DNA of 64,000 nt from assembly GCF_026151205.1 (NCBI RefSeq), contig NC_087076.1, positions 14,741,675 through 14,805,674 on the forward strand. Direction: 5' to 3'. The notes below the pieces were generated by a model. It saw only the letters and a list, made by a program, of their open reading frames with translations, was not told where the DNA came from and made no database searches. Within the stretch, counting starts at the first letter, position 1. The number at the start of each line of letters is the position of its first letter. Source of the DNA: Bolinopsis microptera. Taxonomy: Eukaryota > Ctenophora > Tentaculata > Lobata > Bolinopsidae. The position numbers and the translations under genes are program-made. Of this stretch, positions 37,801-49,253 are shown in pieces.

Positions 37801-39023
37801 TATAATATTCCATACATATGTGATGATAAAGCTCTAGGATATCCTTTCTTAAATTTAACCCTGATTGATCGAACTCTTTTACCCGGCCGTTCCTAGCTGG
37901 CCCTAAGAAGCACCGATTCTCCCGCTGAAAACGTCAACCGCGATAATGTCTCCTTTGAGAAAGTATAAACGCAGTTAGCACTCACAAGACAAATTTAACG
38001 CGCGCGCGCGTTCGAGCCATCCACCAGCTGATCGAAATTGATCAATGGGCGGATGTTCTGCTTATAACTTATGGTTACTTTACCGCTCCTTTGAAATAGA
38101 CATTATCTAATCAGTATTAATTTTCAGGGATATATCCTGAAGATATCCGGAGGTAATGATCTGCAAGGATTCTGCATGATGCAGGGTGTGCTGACCAACA
38201 CTCGTGTCAGGCTTTTATTCAAGGATGGTATGCCTAACTACAGACTCCGACGATCCGGTGTCCGCAAGAGGAAGTCCGTCAGAGGATGCATCGTAGACTC
38301 TCAGCTCAGGTAAGATTGAGACAACAATTTCACTCTCTAATCTACGTTGCTTCTCATTCAGTACAGTTAGTTACCTTCCATGATATAAATATGGATATTT
38401 TTGAGAGGTGGGAATCATCATTGTATTTTATTTCAGTGTTTTGGACCTCGTTATCATGAGGAAGGGAGATGGAGAAATCCCCGGACTTACCGATGTCACC
38501 GCACCCCGTCGTCTTGGACCCAAGAGAGTTGGAAAGATCAGGAAATTGTTCAACCTGAGCAAGGAGGATGACGTTCGACAGTATGTTGTTCACAGACCAC
38601 TCCCAGAGAAGGACGGAAAGAAAGCCAGATCCAAGGCACCCAAGATCCAGCGACTTGTCACTCCCGCCAGAATTCAGGTAATCAAATTGTCAATATTTCT
38701 GTTGCTGTTGTGGAATATTCGATGTAATAAGCAGTGAAATTTGCACCTAAAGAATTGAGCAGAGGTTTAAAAGTAGTGAACCTGATGGAACGGTTGATAA
38801 ATGGCAAAAATTGTTTTCCCATCAACTTTTTGTCGAAATGCTCACACTAAACCTATTTCAGCGCAAGAGGAAGGTACTGGCCCTCAAGAAACAGAGGACA
38901 GAGAAGAACAAGGTCCAGGCTGCCGAATTCGCCAAACTGATCGCCCAGAGACTGAGGGAGAAACGACAGGCTCTCCTCTCCCGTCGCCGATCAAGCAACA
39001 GAACCTCTACTTCATCTGCTTAA
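34856..39023 (+). CDS. RPS6: 40S ribosomal protein S6, six exons
   Basis: Exons with consistent phases are 34856-34861 (only ATG AAG), 35152-35216, 36664-36730, 38128-38309, 38437-38677 and 38862-39023, giving 240 aa (human 249). Landmarks are [11 protein letters not shown] near the N-terminus, GGNDLQGF, the highly conserved [47 protein letters not shown] and a basic C-terminal helix. The tail [14 protein letters not shown] keeps the RRRSS-type cluster that S6 kinase phosphorylates in other animals. The first intron after codon 2 is at the position I recall for vertebrate RPS6. The segment before KRKSVRG is unusually diverged ([10 protein letters not shown]). The protein is a structural part of the small ribosomal subunit. 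Confidence 0.97.
35254..35373. mobile_element. 120-bp foldback element with poly-G/poly-C ends in RPS6 intron 2
   Basis: It starts with 17 G followed by CCAACCATATTAAAGTATA and ends with the complementary arm and a 17-19 C run. A perfect 7-bp duplication AGTTACA flanks it (35247-35253 and 35374-35380). The two arms leave a loop of about 50 bases. No coding capacity. Confidence 0.85.
36097..36218 (+). repeat. ~120-bp direct repeat, copy 1 (RPS6 intron 2)
   Basis: Starts GGGTGTCTCAGGCATGATGC and is nearly identical to 37081-37201 in the next intron. The termini have no obvious inverted repeat. Confidence 0.85.
37081..37201 (+). repeat. ~120-bp direct repeat, copy 2 (RPS6 intron 3)
   Basis: Same orientation as copy 1, with only a few base differences. 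It lies about 1 kb downstream across exon 3. Confidence 0.85.
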
Positions 39024-41275
39024 TTTTATTGAATTTTGTATTTTAATTATTCGAAATGATCGTTTCATTTGTTGAATTCTAATTTTACCTGGGCGGAGGG
39101 CTGTTGCCCATTTCAATCGATGGTAATATTATGTTGAACAAGGCACAATCAAATCACAGGCTGAAAATATTCACAATGCTCATGGGGTCTACTTCCTCCT
39201 GATTCTGATACTGACAAAGTAAGATTAAGTGGCATGCTACCTGTCCTGTCGAAATGTGGTCTGAACCGAATTATCATTTTTCTATGAAGCCATCCCTCTG
39301 CTGTGTGCTTATCTGTATTCAATTTACAAAGAGGAGAATATTCTGAAACATTCTGACGAGACCGGTGGCATTCTTAAGACTAAGAGTGTGACACATGGTC
39401 GTCAATGGACCATTGTTATTATATAAACGGTGGATTGTTGTAGTATCGGACCAACCTGCCCCTCGACCTAGGAGTCAGAGTATAGGGTTTTCAAATAGTC
39501 CGTCAGAGCCATCTAGAGAACTTACGAGCGTGCAAAATCACTAACTTCGAGATTCTTCTAGTTGTAACTATAAAAAAGAGTAAGTCGAATCTATGTATTT
39601 TTGAACGCTGATTCTAAATCTGCCCGTGTCTTGGTAGTTAATCCAAGTCATGTGATATATTTCGGGCGGGCGAAATGATGTCTAAGGTGGGTAACAGCCT
39701 TGTATCACCCCCTCCCCCTGCCCGGGTGAGTCTGAACTTTCAAAACCACCTTCAAATAAAACCAATACACCTCAAATTCATAGTAAATAAAATGTGTAGT
39801 TACTTAAAATAGACGATAATACATTAATAGTGTCGAACAAGTTTAGCACAGTTACATTTAAGTACTCGTTCAAAATACAGGGATCTAAACTTACAACTTA
39901 GTGTCAAAGAGTTGAAATAAATGGGACTTTTTCGCTAATTCTGCCAAAATTTTGTCCGGATTTTCAAAAACCGAGCGTGCTAAATCACTCTACAGTCGAT
40001 CTTCGAGATTGTTCTAAAAGGGCCCCCGACAGTTGAAACCAACTTCAATCGATGTATTTTCGGACGCTGATTCCGAATCACCCCCTATGACATAGGGTTA
40101 AAATGCTCCCCTGACGAGATATTGGCGAAAAACTGTCTCGATCACGTGATATGACCGTATAAGGAAGTTAGTCCAATTTCTCGTTAGGGTTCGGGTTTCA
40201 GCATATGCTTTTATTAAGGATTGGGTTAGGGTTAGGGTTGGGATCAGATAAGAGGGTTAGGGTTTCGAATAGTCGTTCAGGACCAGCTAGAGAACGAGTA
40301 GAAAAAGTCACGTGACAGTCAAGTGTAGAGTGATTAATCATCATCCTTCAAAAACCACTCCTTTCCGAAATTTAGTAGGAGCTGTTACGGGGATTTTCTG
40401 CTCGATACACCAGAGTCATCAGACATGTTTTAAAAGACGTATTTTTGACCCCTGAATCGATTGGTGATAGTGGGAAGTGTTGAAAATGGGGTTAACCCGG
40501 TTTTATTTTGAAAAAAACCGATTTTTGGCCCCAAAAATGGCCATTTTTTGAGGTTTTTTAGAAATTTCGACAGGTTAATTCAATGGAAAAGCTTAGATAT
40601 TTTGGTTTCTTGTACATTTTTATTTGCCGCACTAGCTAATACCAATATAATAAGCACACACAAGAGTTAACCCGGTCAAAATTTAAAAAACCTCCAAAAA
40701 AACTGTTTTTTTGCGCGCTAAATTTTTTCGGCTCTTTATGCACCCACAATGAAATATTTTTGCCCACAAAGTGTTTTAATACTGTTCAATAATACTATTT
40801 GATAGTTTTTTAGCGTCAAAACAAGTTTTGAAAGCGGAAGAAAAAATTATATTTTTCGTGGTGCTGAGCACTTTGAAAATTTTTGAATAAAATCGAGCGC
40901 TACCGTAAAATTTTAGTAACCCTTCCCTGAAACTCATTTAAGTTTTTGTACCGTTAGTGTTTTGTCCTTTTCTGAAGTTCATGCCTTCTCTGGCTTAATT
41001 TCATTTAATATTGTTTAATACAGTACAGTAAAGTGTTTTATAATAGTAGAGTGCCATTTCACATTTCTAATACTTCAATGTTATATTGTTGAGATACCTT
41101 TACTTGGCTGATATCCTTTTGTTAATACAATTTCACAAATTTAGTATTGCATTGCTTATATCACTATTTTGATTTATAATTTGTCGATTGTGGGTATGAA
41201 TAAACTTTTGGTTCACAATCAACAATATAATGTCTACTGTGTGGTACCCTTACAAGATTAATTATAGATCTTTTG
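39024..41275. other. Intergenic, no gene; telomere-like words
   Basis: No supported coding region. Positions 40111-40195 repeat 12211-12297. A short run of GGGTTAGGGTTAGGGTT near 40223-40263 resembles the animal telomere repeat TTAGGG but is only two to three units long. Confidence 0.5.
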
Positions 41276-41700
41276 ACAGGAATGCCTGACTTGAACCCCC
41301 TCATCCATCACTCATTCCGTGTTACCTGTTGGATGTGGAGGAACCCTACCACAAACTGAAATATTGTAAAGGTACCCTTCAGTACATAAATAGAGCACTG
41401 TAAATAATATAGATTAGTTACTGCTATCTTCTCAATGCAATTTTGAATACATGTCAGGAACACCTGATTTAAACCCCCTCATCCATCACTCATTCAGTGT
41501 TGCCTGTTGGATATGGAGGAAATCTACACCACAAAGTGGAATATTGTAAAGGCACTCTTCAGTACACATAAAATAGAGCACGGTGAATAATATAGATTAG
41601 TTGCTGCTATCTTCTTAACATGATTTTGAATTTATAAATAGTAGTAGAGTAAATGTCTGGAATGCCTGACTTAAACCCCCTCATCCATCACTAATTTCGA
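41276..41700 (+). repeat. Two and a quarter tandem ~185-bp units
   Basis: Units start near 41276, 41454 and 41655 with GGAATGCCTGACTT or close variants followed by ACCCCCTCATCCATCACT. They contain GTAAAGG..CTTCAGTACA and ATATAGATTAGTTRCTGCTATCTTCT. The third is truncated. Confidence 0.85.
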
Positions 41701-42419
41701 ATAAATGTATAGATGCTGCATTGAATTCATGAAGATATCATTCGTTTTGAGCAATCATTCCCTTAGCTCCCCCGTTCTTTGATTGTTTCAAAGAAGTAGT
41801 CAAACTACAATATGTATTGTTTAGTTACATCTATTGCCAAGTTATTTAAGCCATTTCATCTCTAGTAGATTCAAATAATTTCTGTAATTCTGAATTATGT
41901 TGCTGAACAAACTTGACAATCACCATTAGAAAGAAGGTGACATGTTTATGGACCCAGAACTAGCTAAGACAGTTCTCTGTGTACATGCGGATCACTTCAA
42001 GAATCTTCTTGATGAAAGAAGCTTGTGTGGTTTGTTAAAAGACTTCAATCCGCTCACAGCCATGCAGATTAAGAAGAATTTAGATCGACATTATTTTAAT
42101 AATAATGAAAACTCAAATGGTTTGATTTTTAGCTAAATTACCATAATTATTATAATTAATTGAATACAGGCTGACAATGTTTCATTTCGCAAACTGTATC
42201 TGAATAATGTAATTTTAACTGAATCTTAAGCTGTTCAAACAGCTTTTTTAGATGATGTTATCGATGCTGTATAAGTTGAAACCTTTTGATGATGAGAGGT
42301 ACATGAACAAACCTACACTAAACAATACTACATTCCAGCTTGGAACGAAATGAGTGGAGTTGAACGACGCCCTGTTTATCGAAACTACATCAATCAACTT
42401 TTCAACTATGCAGGTTATT

Positions 42420-42801
42420 AATGAAATGAAATGAAATAATACCTACTACTTTGTCGGAACTAAGTCCGATCTACGCCAGATAACCCCCTCCATATATCCC
42501 TGTCCCGCATCAGGGTTCACAGTTCCTCTTTTGAGTTTGTCCCAATTTCCTTCAGTAACATAGACAAGTAGCTTTGTCTTGGTCGGCCTTGCTGTGCTCT
42601 ACCATGCATAGGTTTCCATAAGACTAAATCACTGGCAAGTAGCTCAGGATGTCTGATGCAATGTCCCGCCATTTTTAGTCTCCTGCTTTGTAACTTGTTT
42701 GACAGCCTTGGTAGACTACCATACAAAGTTATATTGCTGACCTTGTCCTTCCATGAGATACCCAGCACCATGCGTAGCATCTTTGTGTATGTCCCGTCCA
42801 A
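42420..42801 (-). pseudogene. 5'-truncated non-LTR retrotransposon tail
   Basis: The minus strand encodes a 94-codon stretch typical of the C-terminus of RTE-like endonuclease/reverse transcriptase polyproteins: RMVLGISWKDKVSN, LPRLSNKLQSRRLKMAGHC and a G-R-P motif. It meets a TGA at about 42517, after which MRDRDIWRGLSGVDRT continues in the same frame. It ends in ATTTC/ATTTCA tandem repeats at 42420-42437, a usual type of LINE 3' tail. Confidence 0.8.
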
Positions 42802-42939
42802 TACAAATGAAATAAATTATTTTTATCCCGCTTATAACAACAATCAAAATTAAAAACTTATGGATGTATATCACTCATTATTATGTATCACTCTCTGACA
42901 TCTTCTCCTCACTACAAATATTACCACTTCTGATATAAT

Positions 42940-43220
42940 AATGTTTTTTTTTGTGTCTTCTTTGGCTCAGGCATGGCTCCAGCTCAAAATCTTTGGGTGG
43001 GTGCAGCTTGGCGCACGGCGGGGGGGGGGGGGGGGGGGGGGTGTGAAGCCCCCCTGGAAAATTTTGGAATTTTACTCTCCTAAACGTATTTTAATATCTC
43101 CAAAACAGTCTCAATTGATTACAGAAGTCAATTGACCCTTAGTTTATACAAAATTTGACAATTTTTGTGTGAACATTTTCAAATCGTTTGGGTGGGTGCA
43201 ACATCTTTTGGGTGGGTGCG
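42940..43220. repeat. Poly-G run with GGGTGGGTGC words
   Basis: A run of about 22 G begins near 43020. The phrase TTTGGGTGGGTGC occurs three times, at about 42990, 43188 and 43208. This may be another element with homopolymer-G ends, but I could not define its borders. Confidence 0.45.
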
Positions 43221-43348
43221 CACTGCTTTGGCTATCTGTTTCATTTCCAAGACCAACCGCTGATGGGTAGCTCGATCTTCAGGTGATCGATCTGGAGAGA
43301 TGAAAACAGTCTTATGATCTTCACACAGTCTCGGCTTTTTGGCATTTA

Positions 43349-44033
43349 CTAATATCTGATGAACGGTAAGTTAGAATTACCTAGCGAAACTTTGACTGGT
43401 CTCGTCTTGTTGGCTGATTTTCTCCCAACCCAGATAGCTTCAAAACGTGGTTTTTCTTCAATCTGCTGAAAAATCACGGTAACTTTATTGCACAGTTCCT
43501 CTTCATCAGTCTCCTTCAAACCAAAGATGAGCACATTCCTACTGCGATCCTCTTCCGATACAGCATTCTGTACAACCTTTTTTAAACTCTCTTCTGCAAG
43601 CACAGGTGCATTTTTAGTCACAGGCCACAGCTTGACTGTATGACTTCATCTCAGCTTGGACAGTGTCTTGAACGGCGGTCTTGACGGTGGAGTGCACAGA
43701 TTCCAACTGCTTCCAGAAGTTCAGCCTGCAGCTTGATAACAGTACTTTGCGATCGGATAATATCGCTCTTCAACTCCTCCATATCTTTCTTGCTATCCAG
43801 AAACGTACTTACATGATTATCGGTAGTCTGATACGCAGAATACAAAATACAAATGTTTTACTGAAACTGACTTCACTGGCTTTTTGAACGTTTCAACTGA
43901 AAACTCAGATTTATTGTCACTAACAGTTCGTAGCTTCCGCGAGTTCAGTGATCCAACCGTTATAGACCTCATACTCTTCAGTAATGTAGGTAGAATAAAC
44001 TGACAATCTTTGAAGAGTATTCATTTCCTCCAT
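43349..44033 (-). pseudogene. Decayed LINE ORF1-like gene
   Basis: Minus-strand frames at 43651-43845 and 43349-43621 give a charged probable coiled coil (DSKKDMEELKSDIIRSQSTV) followed by RSRNVLIFGLKETDEEEL...VGRKSANKTRPVKVSLGN. That pattern resembles the RRM domain of L1-type ORF1 proteins, which bind RNA. A start-like MEEMNTLQRL frame at 43922-44033 ends in a stop, so the region is interrupted at least twice. No matching ORF2 was found nearby. Confidence 0.6.
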
Positions 44034-44739
44034 CGTTTACTTGTACTTGTATAAAGTAAAAAACACAGTACCAGCAAAATGGCAGTTGTAATGTAGCGAT
44101 AAAATAGAGATAAGAGCTAGATTATCAACACGTAACAAAAACTGTAAAACTGTATCATAATATTATTATGCTTTTAACATCATCTGTTGTGATATACATG
44201 ACAAAGGGTTGGAAATGTACAGTAACTATATTGCAATTACACAATATTATGTGAACGACCCCTAACCCCTTATAGGCTCTATAAGTATTGAATAATGATA
44301 ACTGCAGGGTTTCAAAATGTACAAGGCATCATATCAAAGATTGCATATGCCCGAAAGAAGGACAAATCCAATTTGGCTCTCTGGATGTATGGAAAGCTCT
44401 CAACCTTCCAGAAAAGGACTGTTCAAAGGAACACTTAAATCCCTCCGACAGGTAATTATTATAAATAATAATTTAGTCTACACTTCATTATGTCAAATCA
44501 CCTACTATAATGAAGAACTAAAATTGTTGTGTTAACCAAGTTTAATGTGACTCAATTTTGGTGGAACTTTAGAATTTGGACGTTATATCTATCATGTTCA
44601 TCTTAAATCTCATATTATATACTCAATATTCAATTAAACAGACAAAGATAACCTCTCTAGGCCCTCTGGTGGTGACGTATAAGTGCTTTCTCAGTACTTT
44701 CTCTCGCTTTTGGACAAATCCAGTGAGTTAACTTTTTAT

Positions 44740-44914
44740 CAGTGGTCGAACGGGGGCAGGATTCTGACCGGGGCCGGGGAGCCCCAATATGGCCGGGGCT
44801 GACCACTGAGAATTGGCCGGGGCCGGGGTTTACCCCCGGCGAATTGCCAATTTTTGGCCGGGGCCGGGAAGAGCTGGGGGTTGTGATTTTGGCCGGGGCA
44901 CCGGGCGACCACTG
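44740..44914. mobile_element. 175-bp hAT-like MITE
   Basis: It begins CAGTGGTCG and ends CGACCACTG, with an exact 8-bp duplication CTTTTTAT at 44732-44739 and 44915-44922. CAGTGGT-type ends and 8-bp duplications are characteristic of hAT elements. The interior is GGCCGGGG repeats, hence a spurious 64-codon frame. Confidence 0.9.
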
Positions 44915-45237
44915 CTTTTTATGTCACGATTTTTAAAACTTTATTCATAAGTTTATGAAACATCAAAACTTTGCATGCTCTGCATTATGTAAAGTCAGTC
45001 ATGCACTAGAGCACAGTTCACATATAACCTAATCCAGCCTAGGGGAGGGGGTTTGAAATCGCTTGTGCTAGAGTGATTTATACTCAATAGCGGTGTGAAA
45101 AGTGGCTCAAGGAGGGGAGACCGACGTAAACAATTTTGAATTGGTAGAAGTTAAGCTTAGGCTTTAATGAAAAACTATTTAAAGAATATCATTCTTTTAC
45201 CACAGACATAAGACTTTGCCGTAGGGTATACAAAAAT

Positions 45238-48200
45238 GTGACCATTCATCAATTTTTAGAGTGCTGTATCTGTACCCGAATAGAAATAAAGGATTTTAAT
45301 GGAACAGTTTTCTTCCGCTCTGAAAGTGAACGAATGACAAAACAGTCTAGAAAATTCCTCGCCCTGCTGCAGAAGATCAATCCTGGGTTGTGCTCACCAA
45401 AGCAAACCTCTTTTTTGTGTATTCAGTGTCTTAACTATGTAAAAGACAACTATAACAGGGTGAGTGGTTTCCTCCTGTTTTACTAACATTTAAAAACATT
45501 ATTATTCAAAGGTAAATAGACAGCGAGTAGTAATTTTTAATCCATTTCTATCGGATTTGCAAACTTTTAAAATGATATAGGGGGGGTGTCATGTCCGTCT
45601 ATGTCCGCCTATGTCCTGTCCTTTTTGGATTCTATGAGACAACGGACGTGTTTTTTGGGACATTGGCGGACACGGACGGACATTGGCGGACTCGGACGGA
45701 CATTGGCGGACTCGGACGGACATTGGCGGACCCGGACGGACATTGGCGGACTTGGATGGACATTGGTGGACATTAGCGGACATTGGTGGACATTAGCGGA
45801 CAAACATTTTGAGGACTGAAGAGTACTCAAGAGTACTGAGAAGGATGGCTGAGGAGGATGGCTGAGGAGGATGACTGAGAGGGAGGAGAAGGATCAGGAA
45901 GACCCAGGAGGAGGAGGAGGAGAACTGAGGAGGATGACTCAGGAGGAGGAGGACTCAGGAGGAGGACTGAGAAGGAGGAGGACTGAGGAGGATGGCTGAG
46001 GAGGATGGCTGAGGAGGATGACTGAGAGGGAGGAGGAAGAGGAGGAAGAGGACTGAGGAGGAGGAGGAGAAGGACTGAGGAGGAGAAGGAGGACCCAGGA
46101 GGAGGAGGACCCAGGAGGAGGAGGACTGGGGAGGAGGACCCAGGAAAAGGCCCCAGGAGGAGGAGGAGGACTGGGGAGGAGGAGAACTGTTGAGGACTGA
46201 TGAGGAGGACTGAGGACGAGGAGGAAGAGTAGGAGGAGGACTGAGGAGGGGAGGAGGAAGAAGACTGGGGAGGATCAGGAAGACCCAGGAGGACCCAGGA
46301 GGAGGAGGAGGAGGAGGACCCAGGAGGAGGAGGAGGAGGAGGACCCAGGAGGAGGAGGAGGACTGAGGAGGACTGAGGAGGAGGACTGACGATGACTGAG
46401 AAGGAGGAGGACTGAGGAGTACTGAGGAGGATGACTGAGGAGGATGACTGAGAGGGAGGAGGAGGAGGACTCAGGAGGAGGACTCAGAAGGAAGAGGAGG
46501 AGGACTCAGGAGGAGGACTTAGGAGAAATGAGAAGGAGAACTGAGGAGGAGGAGGAGGAGGACTGAATAGGAGGAGGAGAAGGAGGGGGACTGGGAGAGG
46601 ACTGGGGAGGAGGAGGACTGATGAGAAGGATGAGGAGGAGGACCCAGGAGGAGGAGGACTGAGGACCGAGGAGGAAGAGGAGGAGGATGAAGAGGAGGAG
46701 GAGGACCCAGGAGGAGGAGGACTGAGGAGGACTGAGGAGGACTGAGGAGGATGGCTGAGGAAGATGACTGAGAGGGAAGAGGAGGAGGAGGAGGAGGAGG
46801 ACTGAGGAGGACTGAGAAGGAGGAGGAGGAGGACTGAATAGGAGGAGGAGGAGGGGGACTGGGAGAGGACTGAGGAGGAGGATGGAGGACTGAGGAGAAG
46901 GATGGAGGACTGAGGAGAAGGATGAGGAGGAGGACTGAGGAGGAAGAGGAGGAGGATGAAGAGGAGAAGGAGGACCCAGGAGGAGGACCCAGGAGGAGGA
47001 CTCAGGAGGAGGAGGAGGACTGGGGAGGAGGAGGACTGTTGAGGACTGATGAGGAGGACTGAGGACGAGGAGGAGGAGTAGGAGGAGGACTGAGGAGGGG
47101 AGGAGGAAGAGGACTGAGGAAGATCAGGAAGACCCAGGGGGAGGAGGAGGAAGAGTAGGAGGAGGAAGCATCTAAATGTTATTTCCATTTTTGTCCGTTT
47201 TTGTCCATTTTTGTCCGTTTTTGTCCGCTCTATTTTTTGTCCGTTTTGAAAATATAGGGTACCGAACGGACAAAAAACATGATCCCCCCTATAACAGCAA
47301 AAATTGAACATTTTATTTAGCAATTTATGTGTCCATTAATGTCCGCCTATGTCCGCCTATGTCCGTCTATGTCCGCCTATGTCCGCCTATGTCCACCTAT
47401 GTCCGCCTATGTCCGCCTATGTCCTGTCCTTTTTGGATTCTATGAGACAAGCGGACATAGACGGACGTGACACCCCCCCCCCCCCCCCGATATAACACTT
47501 GTACGATCTCAAACTTATGTGATATGATACTGTTGATATAAATGTGGGAAGTAATAAAGTATTTGCAGGTGTACAGTGCTGTTTCTGAAATTGACGAATC
47601 CTCTTGTGATGAAGATTGAAGAAGCTATTGCCATCCAAGTGGAAAAAGTCCCGCCTTTGTCACCCTCCTCGAATAGAACTAAGAAAATGTGGAGACTTTC
47701 TTCATTTAGTTCCCAATCAAGTGGACCAGATGTTGATTTGTTTGAAATGGACTGAGACTTGTGTTTCATATGCCAGGTTGAACAGGTTTGTGTGAAACTT
47801 TTGCTCGCAAATATAATTATTATACATATTATCTCGATTTAATTTTAAGAGTATGGGAGGTTATTCTTCTTTAACAATACGAATTTCCCTAGACGTTAGA
47901 AACGAAAAAGGATAGTCTGATTCAAGGAAAAGATAAAAGTTTCTTCGTCGATTTCGCAACATACTATCTGTGGACATCTACAGAAATCGTCAGGATCTGT
48001 GCAACATCGATGTTAATCCTGATTCGCACATGACCAAGTGCCCTGTTCTTAACCCTGAGAGTCTCGGAAAATATCTCTATAGCAAGCTAGGTAGATATCA
48101 CAAAACATGTCGTTTGAGGTACAGCAACTCGAGGGTGAAACAATTGAAGGGTAAATTATCTGAAGCTGTAAGTTTAAAACCTGTCTTTAAGGCAGGTTTT

Positions 48201-48284
48201 AAAATGGAAAGACACGTGTCCACGCACGACAACACCAATGCTGCATTAATGAGTGCAGGTATTGACGCTGTACGGACCTTTTAA
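45238..48284 (+). pseudogene. Probable decayed zinc-finger gene interrupted by a transposon
   Basis: Exon-like 45238-45459 encodes ECCICTR...SFLCIQCLNYVKDNYN, two CxxC pairs spaced as in ZAD-type zinc-binding domains, and ends at a good donor (AACAG|GTGAGT). An acceptor at 47568/47569 opens an in-phase frame of about 60 codons that runs to TGA at 47753. After that stop the same frame reads DLCFICQVEQ, another CxxC. Further along, 47970-48284 encodes KLGRYHKTCRLRYSN, a motif I associate with uncharacterised repeat-derived animal proteins. The in-frame stop and gaps suggest decay. The 1.9-kb element at 45580-47488 lies in the presumed intron. The function is unknown. Confidence 0.4.
45580..47488. 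mobile_element. 1.9-kb TIR element with poly-G/C ends and internal satellites
   Basis: The left end reads GGGGGGGTGTCATGTCCGTC and the right end is its near-perfect inverse, closing in an 18-C run. The 6-bp flank GATATA is present on both sides (45574-45579 and 47489-47494). Inside, GGACATTGGCGGAC-type repeats occupy about 45650-45800, GAGGAGGAC-type repeats 45830-47165, and TATGTCCGCC repeats 47335-47425. A ~35-bp direct repeat (CCTGTCCTTTTTGGATTCTA...) occurs near both ends. No transposase. The 279-codon frame inside is a translation of the GA-rich satellite. Confidence 0.85.
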
Positions 48285-49253
48285 CTGGAGCAGGAGAATG
48301 TTTTACCAGAACTGTACCTCGTGTCTGACCCGAAGCTTAAGTACAATGACTATGTGACGTCTAATTTATCTGAGAACGCTGCAAACTCCAGCAATGTTTA
48401 ATCTGATCACATCAGTTTTCAGAAAGACAATGTCGGTAAGACGAGTTTGTTTCGACAGCAGGATCGTATCTAATCTTGCCGCAACAATAGATGCGGATAG
48501 AGATGATAACACTTTAACAAAGACAGCACTCATAAAGGAGATTAGAAAAGAAATCTTTCAATGTAGAAACGAATTCTATCAGCTATGTTTGATTTACTGA
48601 TCGGTGGCATCTGTAGAAATATAGTGTTTATGTGGATTAATCTGTTAAAGCAGGGCTATTGTATCATTTTAACATTAACTTTGCATAGTGATGATACTTT
48701 TATTGTGTCTCTTGTGATTATCTATTTCTACAGTATTACGGTACCACGAGGTTTCTGGCGCAGTGACGCGCGTTTGAGCAAATATCGTGCTAGATACGTC
48801 ACGCGCCGCAACCGAATCAGATTTAAGTGCACTTTTTTCATTGTAAACACTACATACGACGCGCAACACGTTCTACGAGGTCGAAATTTTCGAGGTCTCT
48901 AACACCGGAATGGAGCAATATTTAGACGATCTGACACTTTCTGGGGCTTAAGCAACCTAAGAGAAATTAGGGGAACAACTCAGAAAAAATTTTTAGTCGA
49001 TATTCCGGTGTCTGTAGATGTCCGAAGTTTTGGCAGTAAAGTGCTCACAACACAGCTTCTGAAGGCTCTAGAAGGTTTCCGATACCGTCAGAGTGTTCAG
49101 TACACTCCATTCTATTATATAAGAACCCTAAATGAAGTCTCAGGGCTCGAGCAGAAAAGTGCGATATTTGCCCGTAAGAGCCTCTACTAATTCCAAAACT
49201 ACCCCCTCCCTATTTTGTATTTGCCGGACGTCCTAAGTAGATGGCCCCTAATC

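Noticed and set aside
41942..42136. 64-codon frame starting MFMDPELAKTVLC
   Set aside because: It looks protein-like in composition but has no domain I recognise, no clear splice sites and no homologous neighbour in the window.
44742..44936. 64-codon Gly/Pro/Arg-rich frame
   Set aside because: It is a translation of the GGCCGGGG repeats within the hAT-like MITE.
46484..47323. 279-codon minus-strand frame rich in Ser and Pro
   Set aside because: It is the translation of the GAGGAGGAC satellite; several frames stay open simply because the repeat lacks stop codons.
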